Assembly: GCA_963791905.1 (NCBI GenBank)
Contig: CAWBTX010000006.1
Span: 310,001 to 374,000, forward strand
DNA: 64,000 bases
Direction: 5' to 3'
DNA from: Gaiellasilicea sp963791905
GTDB taxonomy: Bacteria > Actinomycetota > Thermoleophilia > Gaiellales > Gaiellaceae
The notes under the pieces are model-generated. The model ran no database searches, was not told the DNA's origin, and saw nothing but the letters and a program-made list of their open reading frames with translations. Position 1 is the stretch's first letter. Each line of letters opens with the position of its first letter. Shown piece by piece: positions 35,559-44,227 of this stretch. The translations under genes were made by a program, and so were the position numbers.

Positions 35559-37302
35559 TCAGCCGACCGGAACGCTCAGCGTCTGGACGACCTTCGAGCC
35601 GACCCGGAGCTGCGCGACCCAGTTCCCGCTCGGGAGGCCCGACGCGAGCCGCAGGTAGCTCGTGATCACCGGCCGGTTGCTCTTCGCGACCTGGCCGAGG
35701 CGCTCGCCGTTCGGCTTGAACCAGACCACCGTCAGCTTCTTCGTCAGGCGAGGCTGCGTCTCGAAGCGGAAGTTCGCCCACGCCTCCTTGGAGCCGGCGG
35801 GCAGCTTCGACAGCCCACGTCCCTCCTCCGTCGTGCTCTTGAACGCCCTCCGGACGACGCCCTCAGCGGGGGACGGGATGGCGATCGTCTGCACCTGCAG
35901 CGGCAGCTTCAGCTTCCCGGAGCGCCCGGTGAGCGCGACGACGAAGCCGCCGGGGAACACCTTCGCCCCGCCGGAGAGAGCACCCTGCCGCAACGGCAGC
36001 GTCTGTCGAAAGCCGCCGCCCGGCACCGGCAGCTGCAGCGTCGCGAGCGGGCCGCCGCCGGGGCGGCGCATGTCGATCCGGGCGCGCGCGGCCAGCGTCG
36101 TCGAGCCCTGCACGACGAGCGAGCCGGCGCCGACACTCCGCAGCCACTTCACCTTCAGGCGCGGCACCCGAAGGCTCGCGCCGACCGCCGCTCCCGTGCC
36201 CTTCGCCTTGAACACTGCGGTCACCGTCTTCGCATTCGACGCGACGACGTCGCACGACGCCCCGCTCCCGGCGCACGAGCCGGTCCACTGCTTGAAGGCG
36301 TAGCCGGCCGCCGGCTTCGCGGTCAGCGTGAGCTCCTGGCCCGGCGCGACCTCCCCGTAGCAGTCGAACCCGTTCACGCCGCAGTTGATGCGCTTCGGCG
36401 CGCTCGCCGCCGAGAGCGTGCGCGCGCCGCCGGCGGAGCTCGTCACGTTGCCGTTGCCGCTGACCTTGACGATCACCTGCTCGACGCGCCGCGGCAGAAG
36501 CGGCGGGAGCGGGTCGACCTTCGGATCTCCGATCACCGGCACGCCGGCGGGCTGCCCGACCGGAGGGGGCGGCGGGCCGGGCGGCGGCGGCGGGCCAGGC
36601 GGCGGCGGTGGCCCAGGCGGCGGCGGTGGCCCAGGCGGCGGCGGTGGCCCGGGCGGAGGCGGCGGGCGGCGGCGGTGGTGGGGGCCCGCCGAGCGTGCCG
36701 AACGTCGCGGTCGCGTTTCGATCGGCGTTCATCGTGAGGCTGCAGGACGGACTCGTCCCGGTGCAGCTTCCGCTCCAGCCGCTGAAGACGGACCCTGCGG
36801 CCGGCGAGGCGGTCAGGTTGACGACGCTGCCCACCGGATAGTCCTGCGTGCAGATCGACGGACAGCTGATGCTCGGCCCCGTGACGCTGCCGTTACCTGT
36901 GCCGGCGCGCGTGATCGTCAGCGTGAAGGTCGTGCGCGAGAAGCTCGGCGTGACCGTGGCGTCGCTGTTGAACCTGATCGTGCACCTGGTGCCGGTTACG
37001 GCCGTACAGCCCGACCACGAGTCGAACTTCCAGCCGGACTTGGCGACTGCGTCCAGCGTGACCGACTCGAAGCCGTCGAGCGTGTACTTGTGCGAGCAGG
37101 TGGAGCCGCAATTGATGAACCCGTCGTCGCTCGTGATCGTGCCGCCAGGGTGTGGCGTGACCGTCAGCGTCGCAGTGGGCTGCGTTTGAGCGCTCCCAGC
37201 TTCGAGCGCTACCGGGCTCCCTGCTCCGAGCGCCAACAGCACGACGAGGACTAGCCCAGAGACCCTCGTCAGCTTGCCTATCGCACCCAGACTCATCGAC
37301 AT
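35559..37302 (-). CDS. secreted repeat protein with collagen-like Pro/Gly linker (one frameshift), paralogue of the neighbour
   Basis: The protein begins MSMSLGAIGKLTRVSGLVLV, a signal peptide with a possible cleavage after SAQ. Two InlB-like repeats follow (TLTVTPHPGGTITSDDGF..., LTITRAGTGNGSVTGPSISC...), then a linker of repeated PPPPPG, where a frameshift at about 36665-36690 breaks the frame. The C-terminal 320 residues (VPVIGDPKVDPLPPLLPRR to VVQTLSVPVG) match the C-terminal part of the gene at 32859 closely, including RARIDMRRPGGGPLATL. The start may be ATG 37302 or ATG 37296; the latter has a GGGGGA ribosome site. It is probably exported and surface associated. It is divergent from a Ser/Thr kinase gene. 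Confidence 0.7.
36567..36670 (-). repeat. 18-bp tandem repeat coding for PPPPPG
   Basis: About five copies of an 18-bp unit (on the plus strand GGCGGCGGCGGTGGCCCA and variants) encode a run of PPPPPG hexapeptides in the secreted protein on the minus strand. Such units change copy number by slippage. The reading frame breaks at its upstream end, where assembly is least reliable. Confidence 0.7.
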
Positions 37303-37361
37303 CCCCCGATTCCGATAGTACGCTTGATCACGACGTCTGAAAAGCCACGGGGGAACGCTCG

Positions 37362-39004
37362 GTGCCCGAAGTCCTGCGTACGCTCGGGCGATACGACATC
37401 GTCCGTGAGATCGGCCGCGGCGGGATGGCAATCGTCTATCTCGCCCGGCAGACCGACCTCGACCGCGTCGTCGCCCTGAAGGAGCTGGCGGCGTTTCACG
37501 CCGCCGACCCCGCTTTCGCCGAGCGTTTCGTCCGCGAGTCGCGTATCGCCGGCTCGCTCAGCCATCCGAACATCGTCACCGTCCACGACTTCCTCGAGTA
37601 CGAGGGCACCCCGTACATCGCGATGGAGTACGTCGAGGGCGGGTCGCTGCGGCCGCTCGTCCCGCACCTGACGCTGCCGCAGATCGCCGGGGTGCTCGAG
37701 TGCATCCTCGCGGGGCTGTCGCACGCCGAGTCGCGCGGCATCGTGCACCGCGACCTGAAGCCGGAGAACGTCATGGTCACCGCGGACGGCTCGGTCAAGA
37801 TCGCCGACTTCGGCATCGCGAAGGCGCTCAACCAGGCGGCGACCTCGCACCTCTCGGCCACGGGCAGCGCGATGGGGACGCCGGCCTACATGGCGCCGGA
37901 GCAGGCGCTGGCCAAGGACATCGGCCCCTGGACGGATCTCTACTCCACCGGTGTGATCGGGTACGAGCTGCTCGTCGGCCGGCTGCCGTTCGACGATCGC
38001 GAGACGCCGATGGCCGTGCTCGTCGAAGCACATCCAGGAGCCGATCCCGCCGCCGCGGTCACTCAACCCCGACCTCGACGAAGGACTCGCGTCCTGGCTC
38101 GAGCGCATGCTCGAGAAGGATCCCGAGCTTCGGCCGCGGGGCGCCGCAGAGGCCTGGGACGAGCTCGAGGAGATCGTGATCACGCTGCTCGGCCCGAGGT
38201 GGCGCCGCGAGGCGAGGCTCCTCGGCCCACGGTCGGACAACGGCGCCCTGCCCCTCGCTCTCCCCGACGACCCCGGCGCCGCCGGAGCCGCCCGACTCCC
38301 GCGACGTGCCGACGCGCTTCGACAGCACGACGGAGCCTCCGCCTCCGGTGCCGACTCCGGCGACGACGCCGGTCCGCCCGGAGCGCTCCAAGAGGCGACG
38401 GCAGGCCCTCATCGGTGCGCTCGCCCTGCTCGCCGTCGCCGGCGCCCTGCTCGCCGTGGTGCTCGTCACCGCGGGCGACCCGGAGGCGACAGTACGGCCC
38501 ACGACGACAGCCACGCCGCCGCCGCCGCCGCCCCCCACGCCGCCGCCGCTGCCTTCGACCGTCGAGGACATCGCGTTCGAGCAACAGGGCGACACGGTCA
38601 AGGCGACGATCCAGCTGTCCGGGCCGAAGCTCACGGGCACGCCGGTCACCGTGACCGACAAGAACATCTCGGACGGCACGGCGTCGTTCCAGTTCCAGGC
38701 GCCGAGCGTCGCCACCAGGATCGGCCGCGAGAGCTCGAACGGCGTCACCATCGCCGTTGCGCGCAGGCAGAACCGCGCCGTCTTCACCGCCACGGCCGCC
38801 CGCGGCGCCTTCTCGAAGATGACCACGCCCGCAACCGTCGCCGGCCGGACGATCGCCGTCTCGTTCACCGAGGCGCCGCCTCCGCCGCCTCCTCCTCCCG
38901 AACCGCCGCCGCCTCCACCGCCGCCTCCGCCACCGCCACCTCCGCCGCCGCCACCGCCGGCCCCACCGCCCCCACCGGCGACGACCGAGCCAGAGATCGG
39001 CTGA
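37362..39004 (+). CDS. transmembrane Ser/Thr protein kinase (PknB-like) with Pro-rich tail (two frameshifts)
   Basis: The kinase domain (about 1-260) has the Gly loop IGRGGMAIVYLA, the catalytic Lys in VVALKEL, the loop IVHRDLKPENVMV, ADFGIAK and GTPAYMAPEQ. After shifts near 38025 (HIQEPIPPPRSLNPDLDEGL regained) and in 38200-38270, a juxtamembrane segment leads to one transmembrane helix (ALIGALALLAVAGALLAVVL). An outer domain of about 120 residues (VKATIQLSGPKLTGTPVTV...) and a tail of some 30 prolines follow. There are no PASTA repeats. GTG 37362 has a GGGGGAA ribosome site. It probably phosphorylates envelope or regulatory proteins in response to an outer signal. It is divergent from the secreted repeat proteins. 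Confidence 0.87.
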
Positions 39005-39051
39005 ACGCCCGCTCCATGGAAGCGCGCGAATCGCTCGCCTACCATGGCTCC

Positions 39052-40698
39052 ATGGACGTGACCGAGGACCAGCGTCAGAGCGAGGAGCTGCGCCGGCTCG
39101 TCGAGGAGCAGACGGCGCTGCGCCGCATCGCGACACTCGTCGCCGAGGGCGCAAGCGAGGTCGATTTGATCGCGGCCGTCACGTCCGAGATCGGCCAACT
39201 CTTCGAGTCCCAGACGGCGAACACGCTGCGCTGGGAAAACGGCACGTTCTGGGTGATCGGCGACTGGAACTCCGACCCCGCGCTCGAGACCTACACGGGT
39301 CGTGTCTACACCTCGGGCGGCGACACGGTCACGGCGCGGGTGATCGAGACCGCCGCTCCGGCTCGCGTGGACTCGCTGGACGACTTCAAGTCCGACTTCG
39401 CCCGTGAGCAATGGCTCGCGCTCGGCGTCCACGCGGCCATCGGCGCGCCGGTCATCGTCGACGGCGAGATCTGGGGCATCATCGCGACCGGCCGAACGGC
39501 GTCGGACGACCCGTTCCCGGTCGGTGCGGAGCGACGGCTCGGTGACTTCGCGGCCCTCATCGCGCAGTCGATCGCGAATCTGGACGCCCGGCGCGAGATG
39601 GCCGCACTGGCAGACGAGCAGGCCGCACTTCGGCGCGTCGCGACGCTCGTCGCAGCGGGCCGGCCGCAGCCCGAGATCCTCGAGGCCGTCACCCGCGAGG
39701 TCGGCCGTCTCTACGGCGCGGAGGCTGTCAACCTCGTCAAATCGGAGGGCGTTCCCGGCGAGGTCCTCGTCGTCGCGGGCTGGAGCGACGGAGCCGAGCC
39801 GGACCTCCCCGTGGGGTCGACCTACCACCCAGGGGCTGCGAGCGCCACGCTGCGCGCTCTCGAGGAGGGGCTGCCGAGCCAGGCCGAGGAGACGTCGCCG
39901 GAGATCGGCCCGAGATTCGTGATCGCCGCGCCCGTGATCGTCAACGCCCGGCTGCTCGGCGCACTCACGGCCCTGCGGCCGGCCGGTGACGGTGAGGCGT
40001 TCCCAGTCGGCGCGGAGGTGCGGCTGCGGAACTTCAGCGACCTCGCAGCGCAGTCGATCGCGAACGAACAGGCGCACGAGGAGATGCGCGCCTCGCGGGC
40101 GCGGATCATGCGCGCGGCCGACGAGGCCCGAGAGAAGCTCGAGCGCAACCTCCACGACGGCGCGCAGCAGCGGCTCGTCGCCGTGTCGATCTCCCTCCGG
40201 CTCGCGCTCGCGAAGCTCCAGGAGTCCACGGACGACGCACGCGTGCTGCTCGCCGCCGCCTCGGACGAGCTGACCCAGGCGATGGAAGATCTGCGGGAGC
40301 TCGCTCGCGGCATCCACCCGTCCGTCCTCACGGACTGCGGGCTCGGGCGGGCCCTCCAGGTGCTCGCCTCGCGCGCGCCGTTGGAGGTGTCGATCCAGAA
40401 CGAGCTCGTGGAGCGGCTGCCCAGCCCGGTCGAGGCGGCCGCCTACTACGTGGTCGCGGAGTCGCTCACGAACGTCGCGAAGTACGCCGAGGCGTCGCGG
40501 GTCGACGTGCGGGTCTTCTGCCGCAACGGCTCGGCGATCGTCGAGGTCGTGGACGACGGCATCGGCGGCGCCGACGCCGCACGGGGCACCGGCATCCGCG
40601 GCCTGATCGACCGGGTCGAGGCGCTCGACGGCCGGCTGGAGCTGGAGAGCCCCTCGTCCGGGGGCACGCGCGTCTGGGCCGAGATTCCCGTCTCCTGA
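39052..40698 (+). CDS. cytoplasmic histidine kinase with two GAF domains
   Basis: The protein (about 548 residues from ATG 39052; ATG 39016 is an alternative) has two consecutive GAF domains. Each is introduced by a similar helix (EEQTALRRIATLVAEGASEV and DEQAALRRVATLVAAGRPQP) and ends with FPVGAERRLGDFA or FPVGAEVRLRNFS, so they arose by duplication. The kinase module follows: HisKA_3 with ERNLHDGAQQRLVAVSISLR and HATPase with ESLTNVAKYAEASR and VVDDGIGGAD. It is soluble, so the ligand is internal, possibly a cyclic nucleotide, redox signal or small molecule. No response regulator gene is adjacent. It lies 47 bp after the Ser/Thr kinase and may share its message. Confidence 0.92.
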   Translation: MDVTEDQRQSEELRRLVEEQTALRRIATLVAEGASEVDLIAAVTSEIGQLFESQTANTLRWENGTFWVIGDWNSDPALETYTGRVYTSGGDTVTARVIETAAPARVDSLDDFKSDFAREQWLALGVHAAIGAPVIVDGEIWGIIATGRTASDDPFPVGAERRLGDFAALIAQSIANLDARREMAALADEQAALRRVATLVAAGRPQPEILEAVTREVGRLYGAEAVNLVKSEGVPGEVLVVAGWSDGAEPDLPVGSTYHPGAASATLRALEEGLPSQAEETSPEIGPRFVIAAPVIVNARLLGALTALRPAGDGEAFPVGAEVRLRNFSDLAAQSIANEQAHEEMRASRARIMRAADEAREKLERNLHDGAQQRLVAVSISLRLALAKLQESTDDARVLLAAASDELTQAMEDLRELARGIHPSVLTDCGLGRALQVLASRAPLEVSIQNELVERLPSPVEAAAYYVVAESLTNVAKYAEASRVDVRVFCRNGSAIVEVVDDGIGGADAARGTGIRGLIDRVEALDGRLELESPSSGGTRVWAEIPVS

Positions 40699-40715
40699 GC
40701 AGCGCGCGATCGCCG

Positions 40716-40731
40716 TCCCTCGTCCGAGGGA
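40716..40731 (+). terminator. short hairpin after the GAF histidine kinase
   Basis: TCCCTCG and CGAGGGA form a 7-bp perfect stem with a 2-nt spacer, 18 bp past the stop. There is no T-run. It could close the kinase transcript; the small-protein gene begins 68 bp further on. Confidence 0.3.
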
Positions 40732-40798
40732 ACCTCGTTGACGAAACGGGCAACCGGACCCACGATGCGACGGCACGAGGGTGAGAGGGGGAAGGAAC

Positions 40799-40978
40799 AT
40801 GCGGCAGCGGATCCACTGGTGGTGGGAAGAGATCGTCGACCGGGTCGTCCACGTCCCGTTCGCCTTGCGCGAGGCGAGACGGGGAGCGGCGGAGCGCCTA
40901 CGCCTCCGGTGGTGGAACCTCAGCGCCGCGGTGGTCGACGTCGTCCACGGTGTGCGCGGCCCGCGCCGGGCCGACTAG
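40799..40978 (+). CDS. small basic protein, 59 residues, strong ribosome site
   Basis: ATG 40799 is preceded by an unusually strong Shine-Dalgarno stretch (GAGGGGGAAGGA, 40785-40796), which argues that the short frame is real. The product starts MRQRIHWWWEEIVDRVVHVP and is rich in Arg, Trp and Val, with an amphipathic look (REARRGAAERLRLRWWNLSAA). It may bind membranes. No family is recognised. It stands alone between the GAF kinase and the convergent hexosaminidase gene. Confidence 0.55.
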   Translation: MRQRIHWWWEEIVDRVVHVPFALREARRGAAERLRLRWWNLSAAVVDVVHGVRGPRRAD

Positions 40979-41018
40979 CTCGAGCTCTCTCGAAGCACGG
41001 CGCACGCCGCCTCGAGGT

Positions 41019-42386
41019 TCACCCGAGCCTGCGCCCGCCGGTCTCGATCGCCGCGGGCACGCCGCCGGGCAGGCCCGTCTCGATCAGGACCGCGTCCGAC
41101 CGAAGTGCGACGAGCTCGCGCGCGAGGCCGGCCTGCCAGCCGTGACGCGCGGCGTCGCGGAGGACAACCACGAGCCGTCGGTCGGGGTGGTCGGCGAGGA
41201 GCTCCCGCGGATCGGCCACCGGCCCGGTCAGGCGGAGCGTGACTGCACCGGGCCAGAGGTCGGCGAGGCCGTGCTCGGCCCGTCCGGCCGCGACGTTCGC
41301 GGGAGAGACGAGCTGCAGCACCAGTGGGGCTTCGTCCAGCTGCGGCACGTCGCGCGCCCGGATCGCCCGTCGCGCCGCCTCCCGCCCGACCTCGCGGCCC
41401 GGCGCGCCTTCGGTGCTCGGGCTCGACCAGCGTGCCGTGTCGGCGACGCGTCCGGCCGCCTCCTCGAGCCGCTCCGGCGGCAACCGGCCGTCACGAACGG
41501 CCGCGACGATCGCTCGGAGGACGGCCTCGACCGCGTCCTCGTGCAGGTCGTGGCCGAGGCAGAGCAGGTCGGCGCCCGCCGCGAGCGCGCGGACGGCGCC
41601 CTCCTCGACCCCGGCGCCGGCGCTGATCGCCCGCATCTCGAGCGCGTCGGTGACGACGAGCCCCTCGAAGCCGAGCTCGTCGCGGAGGAGGCCGGTCAGG
41701 ATCCGCCGGCTCAGAGTGGCCGGCTGGTCGTCGAGCGCCCGCACGAGCAGATGCCCCGTCATCACGGCGCGCACGCCCGCCGCGATCCCAGCGCGGAACG
41801 GCAGCAACGCCGTTTCGAGCTCACCCTCGACGACGGGGAGATCGAGGTGCGAGTCGACCGCGGTGTCGCCGTGCCCTGGAAAGTGCTTCGCGCAGGCGGC
41901 GACGCCCTGGCGCTGCGTCCCTGCGACGAACGCCTCGACATGCCGTGCAACGAGCTCGGGATCGGCGCCGAAGCTGCGGACGCCGATCACCGGGTTCAGC
42001 GGGTTCGAGTTCACGTCGGCGACCGGCGCCAGGTTCATGTTCACGCCGACGGCGGCTAGCTCCCCGGCGATCGCCGCCGCCACGTCCGCGGTCAGCGCCG
42101 GATCGTCGACGCGCCCGAGCGCGAAGTTCCCCGGGTAGGAGCTCCCGGATCCGGCCTCGAGCCGCGTGACGTCGCCGCCCTCTTCGTCGATCGAGACGAG
42201 GAGCCCGCCGGCTCCGCGTAGCCTCGCCGTCAGCGTCGCGAGCTGCTCCGGATCGCGGACGTTGTACGCGAAGAGCGTGATCCCGCCGAGCCCGTCGTCG
42301 AGCCGACGCAGCACCCAGTCCGGGACCTCGTGACCGGGGAAGCTCGGCGACAGGCACGCGGCGGCCAGCCGCTGGAGCTGCGTCAC
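41019..42386 (-). CDS. nagZ: GH3 beta-N-acetylhexosaminidase (NagZ-like)
   Basis: The 455-residue protein is a family 3 glycosidase of the NagZ branch that removes N-acetylglucosamine from muropeptides or chitooligosaccharides. It shows SIDEEGGDVTRL, the family mark KHFPGHGDTAVDSHLDLP with the His-Asp dyad, and the nucleophile Asp in LVVTDALEMRAIS. About 100 residues follow the barrel, more than in single-domain NagZ. No signal peptide is present, so it works in the cytosol on imported sugars. GTG/ATG overlap (4 bp) with the upstream permease puts it last in the sugar-import operon. Confidence 0.92.
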   Translation of the reverse strand: MTQLQRLAAACLSPSFPGHEVPDWVLRRLDDGLGGITLFAYNVRDPEQLATLTARLRGAGGLLVSIDEEGGDVTRLEAGSGSSYPGNFALGRVDDPALTADVAAAIAGELAAVGVNMNLAPVADVNSNPLNPVIGVRSFGADPELVARHVEAFVAGTQRQGVAACAKHFPGHGDTAVDSHLDLPVVEGELETALLPFRAGIAAGVRAVMTGHLLVRALDDQPATLSRRILTGLLRDELGFEGLVVTDALEMRAISAGAGVEEGAVRALAAGADLLCLGHDLHEDAVEAVLRAIVAAVRDGRLPPERLEEAAGRVADTARWSSPSTEGAPGREVGREAARRAIRARDVPQLDEAPLVLQLVSPANVAAGRAEHGLADLWPGAVTLRLTGPVADPRELLADHPDRRLVVVLRDAARHGWQAGLARELVALRSDAVLIETGLPGGVPAAIETGGRRLG

Positions 42387-43252
42387 GACTTGACGGCGCC
42401 GGCCGTGAGCCCGAAGGCGATCCGCCGGTGCACGATCACGAAGAAGGCGACGACCGGCAGGGCCGTCAGGGTGGCGCCGGCCATCAGGGAGCCCCAGTCG
42501 GTCCCTCTCAGGGTCGTGAAGTTCGCGAGCCAGATCGTCAGCGTCTGCTTCTCCTGGCTCGAGAGCAGGACGTACGCGATGATGTACTCGTTCCAGGCCT
42601 GGATGAACGCGAAGATCGACGTCGCGACGAGGCCCGGAGCAACGAGTGGCAGCATGATCCGCATGAACGCACCGAACCGCGTCGAGCCGTCGACCATCGC
42701 CGCCTCCTCGAGCTCGCGCGGGATCGCGGCGACGAACCCGCGCAGCACCCAGACGCAGAACGGGAGCACGAAGGCGACGTAGGTGATGACCACGCCGGTG
42801 AGCGTGTCTACCTGCCCGACACGGCTCAGCGAGATGTAGAGCGGGATGATCAGCGCCGCGAGCGGCACCATCTGCACGGTGAAGACGATCACGACGAACG
42901 CCCGCTGCCCGTAGAAGCGGAACTTCGCCAGCGCCACGGCCGCGAGGAACGCAAGCGCAATCGCGATCGCGACCACGGACCCGACGACGATCAGGCTGTT
43001 CTTGACGTTGTCCCAGAAATACGGCCGCCCGATCGCGTCGCGGAAGCTCGCGAGCGTCGGGTCGGTCGGGAACCAGCGCGGCGAGTACGACAGCACGTCC
43101 CGGCCGGGCTTGAACGCCGTCGCGACCATCCAGTAGACGGGAAAGACCATCACCACGAAGACGAGGAGGCCCGTGACGTTGAGCGCGACGCGGCGCGCAA
43201 GCCGCCGGCGGCTGCGCCTGCGGCGGGGCAGTGGAGCGGCGGCGGAGCTCAA
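42383..43252 (-). CDS. sugar ABC importer permease (MalG/MsmG type)
   Basis: The 289-residue permease has six transmembrane helices, the first in VTGLLVFVVMVFPVYWMVAT, and the EAA loop as ELEEAAMVDGSTRFGAFMRIMLP. It is a carbohydrate uptake transporter family 1 protein. It overlaps the genes on both sides by 4 bp (the partner permease upstream, hexosaminidase downstream). Its companion ATPase is probably the MsiK-like protein at 49707. Confidence 0.94.
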   Translation of the reverse strand: MSSAAAPLPRRRRSRRRLARRVALNVTGLLVFVVMVFPVYWMVATAFKPGRDVLSYSPRWFPTDPTLASFRDAIGRPYFWDNVKNSLIVVGSVVAIAIALAFLAAVALAKFRFYGQRAFVVIVFTVQMVPLAALIIPLYISLSRVGQVDTLTGVVITYVAFVLPFCVWVLRGFVAAIPRELEEAAMVDGSTRFGAFMRIMLPLVAPGLVATSIFAFIQAWNEYIIAYVLLSSQEKQTLTIWLANFTTLRGTDWGSLMAGATLTALPVVAFFVIVHRRIAFGLTAGAVKS

Positions 43253-44211
43253 TCGATCTCCCCGATCCGCACCATCTGGCGGATGTAGACGAAGGTCACG
43301 ACCAGCATCACCATCACCATCACGAGCGCGATCGCCGAGCCGAGGCCGTACTGGCTGAGGTTGAACGACGTCACGAACGAGTAGACGCTCATCACGAAGT
43401 AGTCCGATTCGGGACGGGCGTTCCGGATGATCCAGATCTGGCTGAAGATCTGGAAGTTCCAGATCACGGAGAGGCTCGCCAGGATGACGAAGATCGGCTT
43501 CAGGATCGGCAGCGTGATGTCACGGAAGATCCGGTAGGCGTTCGAGCCGTCGATCGACGCGGCCTCGACAAGATCGCGGGGCACCTGCGTCAGGCCCGCA
43601 TACAGCGTGATCGTGACGAACGGGATGGCTCCCCAGACGATGATCGCGCCGATCACGATGAAGCCCTCGAGCGGGTTGACGAACCAGTCGTGATGGTCGA
43701 AGTAACTGAGCCCGAGGTGCGAGAGCGTCCAGTTCGCGACGCCGAACTCGTAGTCGACCATCCAGTTCCAGATGTTCACCGCCACGACCGGCGGCATCGC
43801 CCAGACGAGCACGAGCCCGGTCGTGATCAGGAGCCGCATGAAGCCGCCGAGCGCCGTCAGGAGGAGGGCGATGAGCGTCCCGAGCACCATCGTCAGCGAG
43901 ACGGTCGCTGTCGTGAAGACGATCGTCCGCAGCAGGACGCGCCAGAACTCGCGGTCGTGGAGGATCTGCGAGTAGTTGTCGAGCCCGACCCACGTGCCCT
44001 TGTGCTGGAGGAGCTCGAAGAGGCCGTACTGCTGGAACGAGAGTACGACCAGCTGGTAGAGGGGATAAGCGAGTACCGCGGCGATCACGACGAGCGCCGG
44101 CACCACGAGCGTGTATGGCGCGAGCGCCCGCCGCGTGCGGACGCCGAGCCCGGACCGACGTCGAGCCGGCCTTGCGGCCGGCTCGACTCGGAGGGTTGAC
44201 TCTGTGCTCAC
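43249..44211 (-). CDS. sugar ABC importer permease (MalF/MsmF type)
   Basis: The 320-residue permease has six helices (first ALAPYTLVVPALVVIAAVLAY) and the EAA loop LVEAASIDGSNAYRIFRDITLP that docks on the ATPase. It pairs with the MalG-type permease encoded next with a 4-bp overlap. It lies 16 bp downstream of the binding-protein gene. Together they form a carbohydrate importer, most likely for N-acetylglucosamine-containing sugars, as judged by the surrounding genes. Confidence 0.94.
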   Translation of the reverse strand: MSTESTLRVEPAARPARRRSGLGVRTRRALAPYTLVVPALVVIAAVLAYPLYQLVVLSFQQYGLFELLQHKGTWVGLDNYSQILHDREFWRVLLRTIVFTTATVSLTMVLGTLIALLLTALGGFMRLLITTGLVLVWAMPPVVAVNIWNWMVDYEFGVANWTLSHLGLSYFDHHDWFVNPLEGFIVIGAIIVWGAIPFVTITLYAGLTQVPRDLVEAASIDGSNAYRIFRDITLPILKPIFVILASLSVIWNFQIFSQIWIIRNARPESDYFVMSVYSFVTSFNLSQYGLGSAIALVMVMVMLVVTFVYIRQMVRIGEID

Positions 44212-44227
44212 GTCCTCGCGGCGGAGC

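Noticed and set aside
36541..36680. CRISPR-like repeat array
   Set aside because: The repeat is an 18-bp unit in phase with codons (PPPPPG) without spacers.
38107..38990. One continuous frame joining the Ser/Thr kinase C-lobe to the GAF histidine kinase, suggesting a kinase fusion
   Set aside because: The kinase tail, TM helix and outer domain lie in a different frame (to 39004) with a natural stop; the apparent fusion comes from a frameshift and shadow coding.
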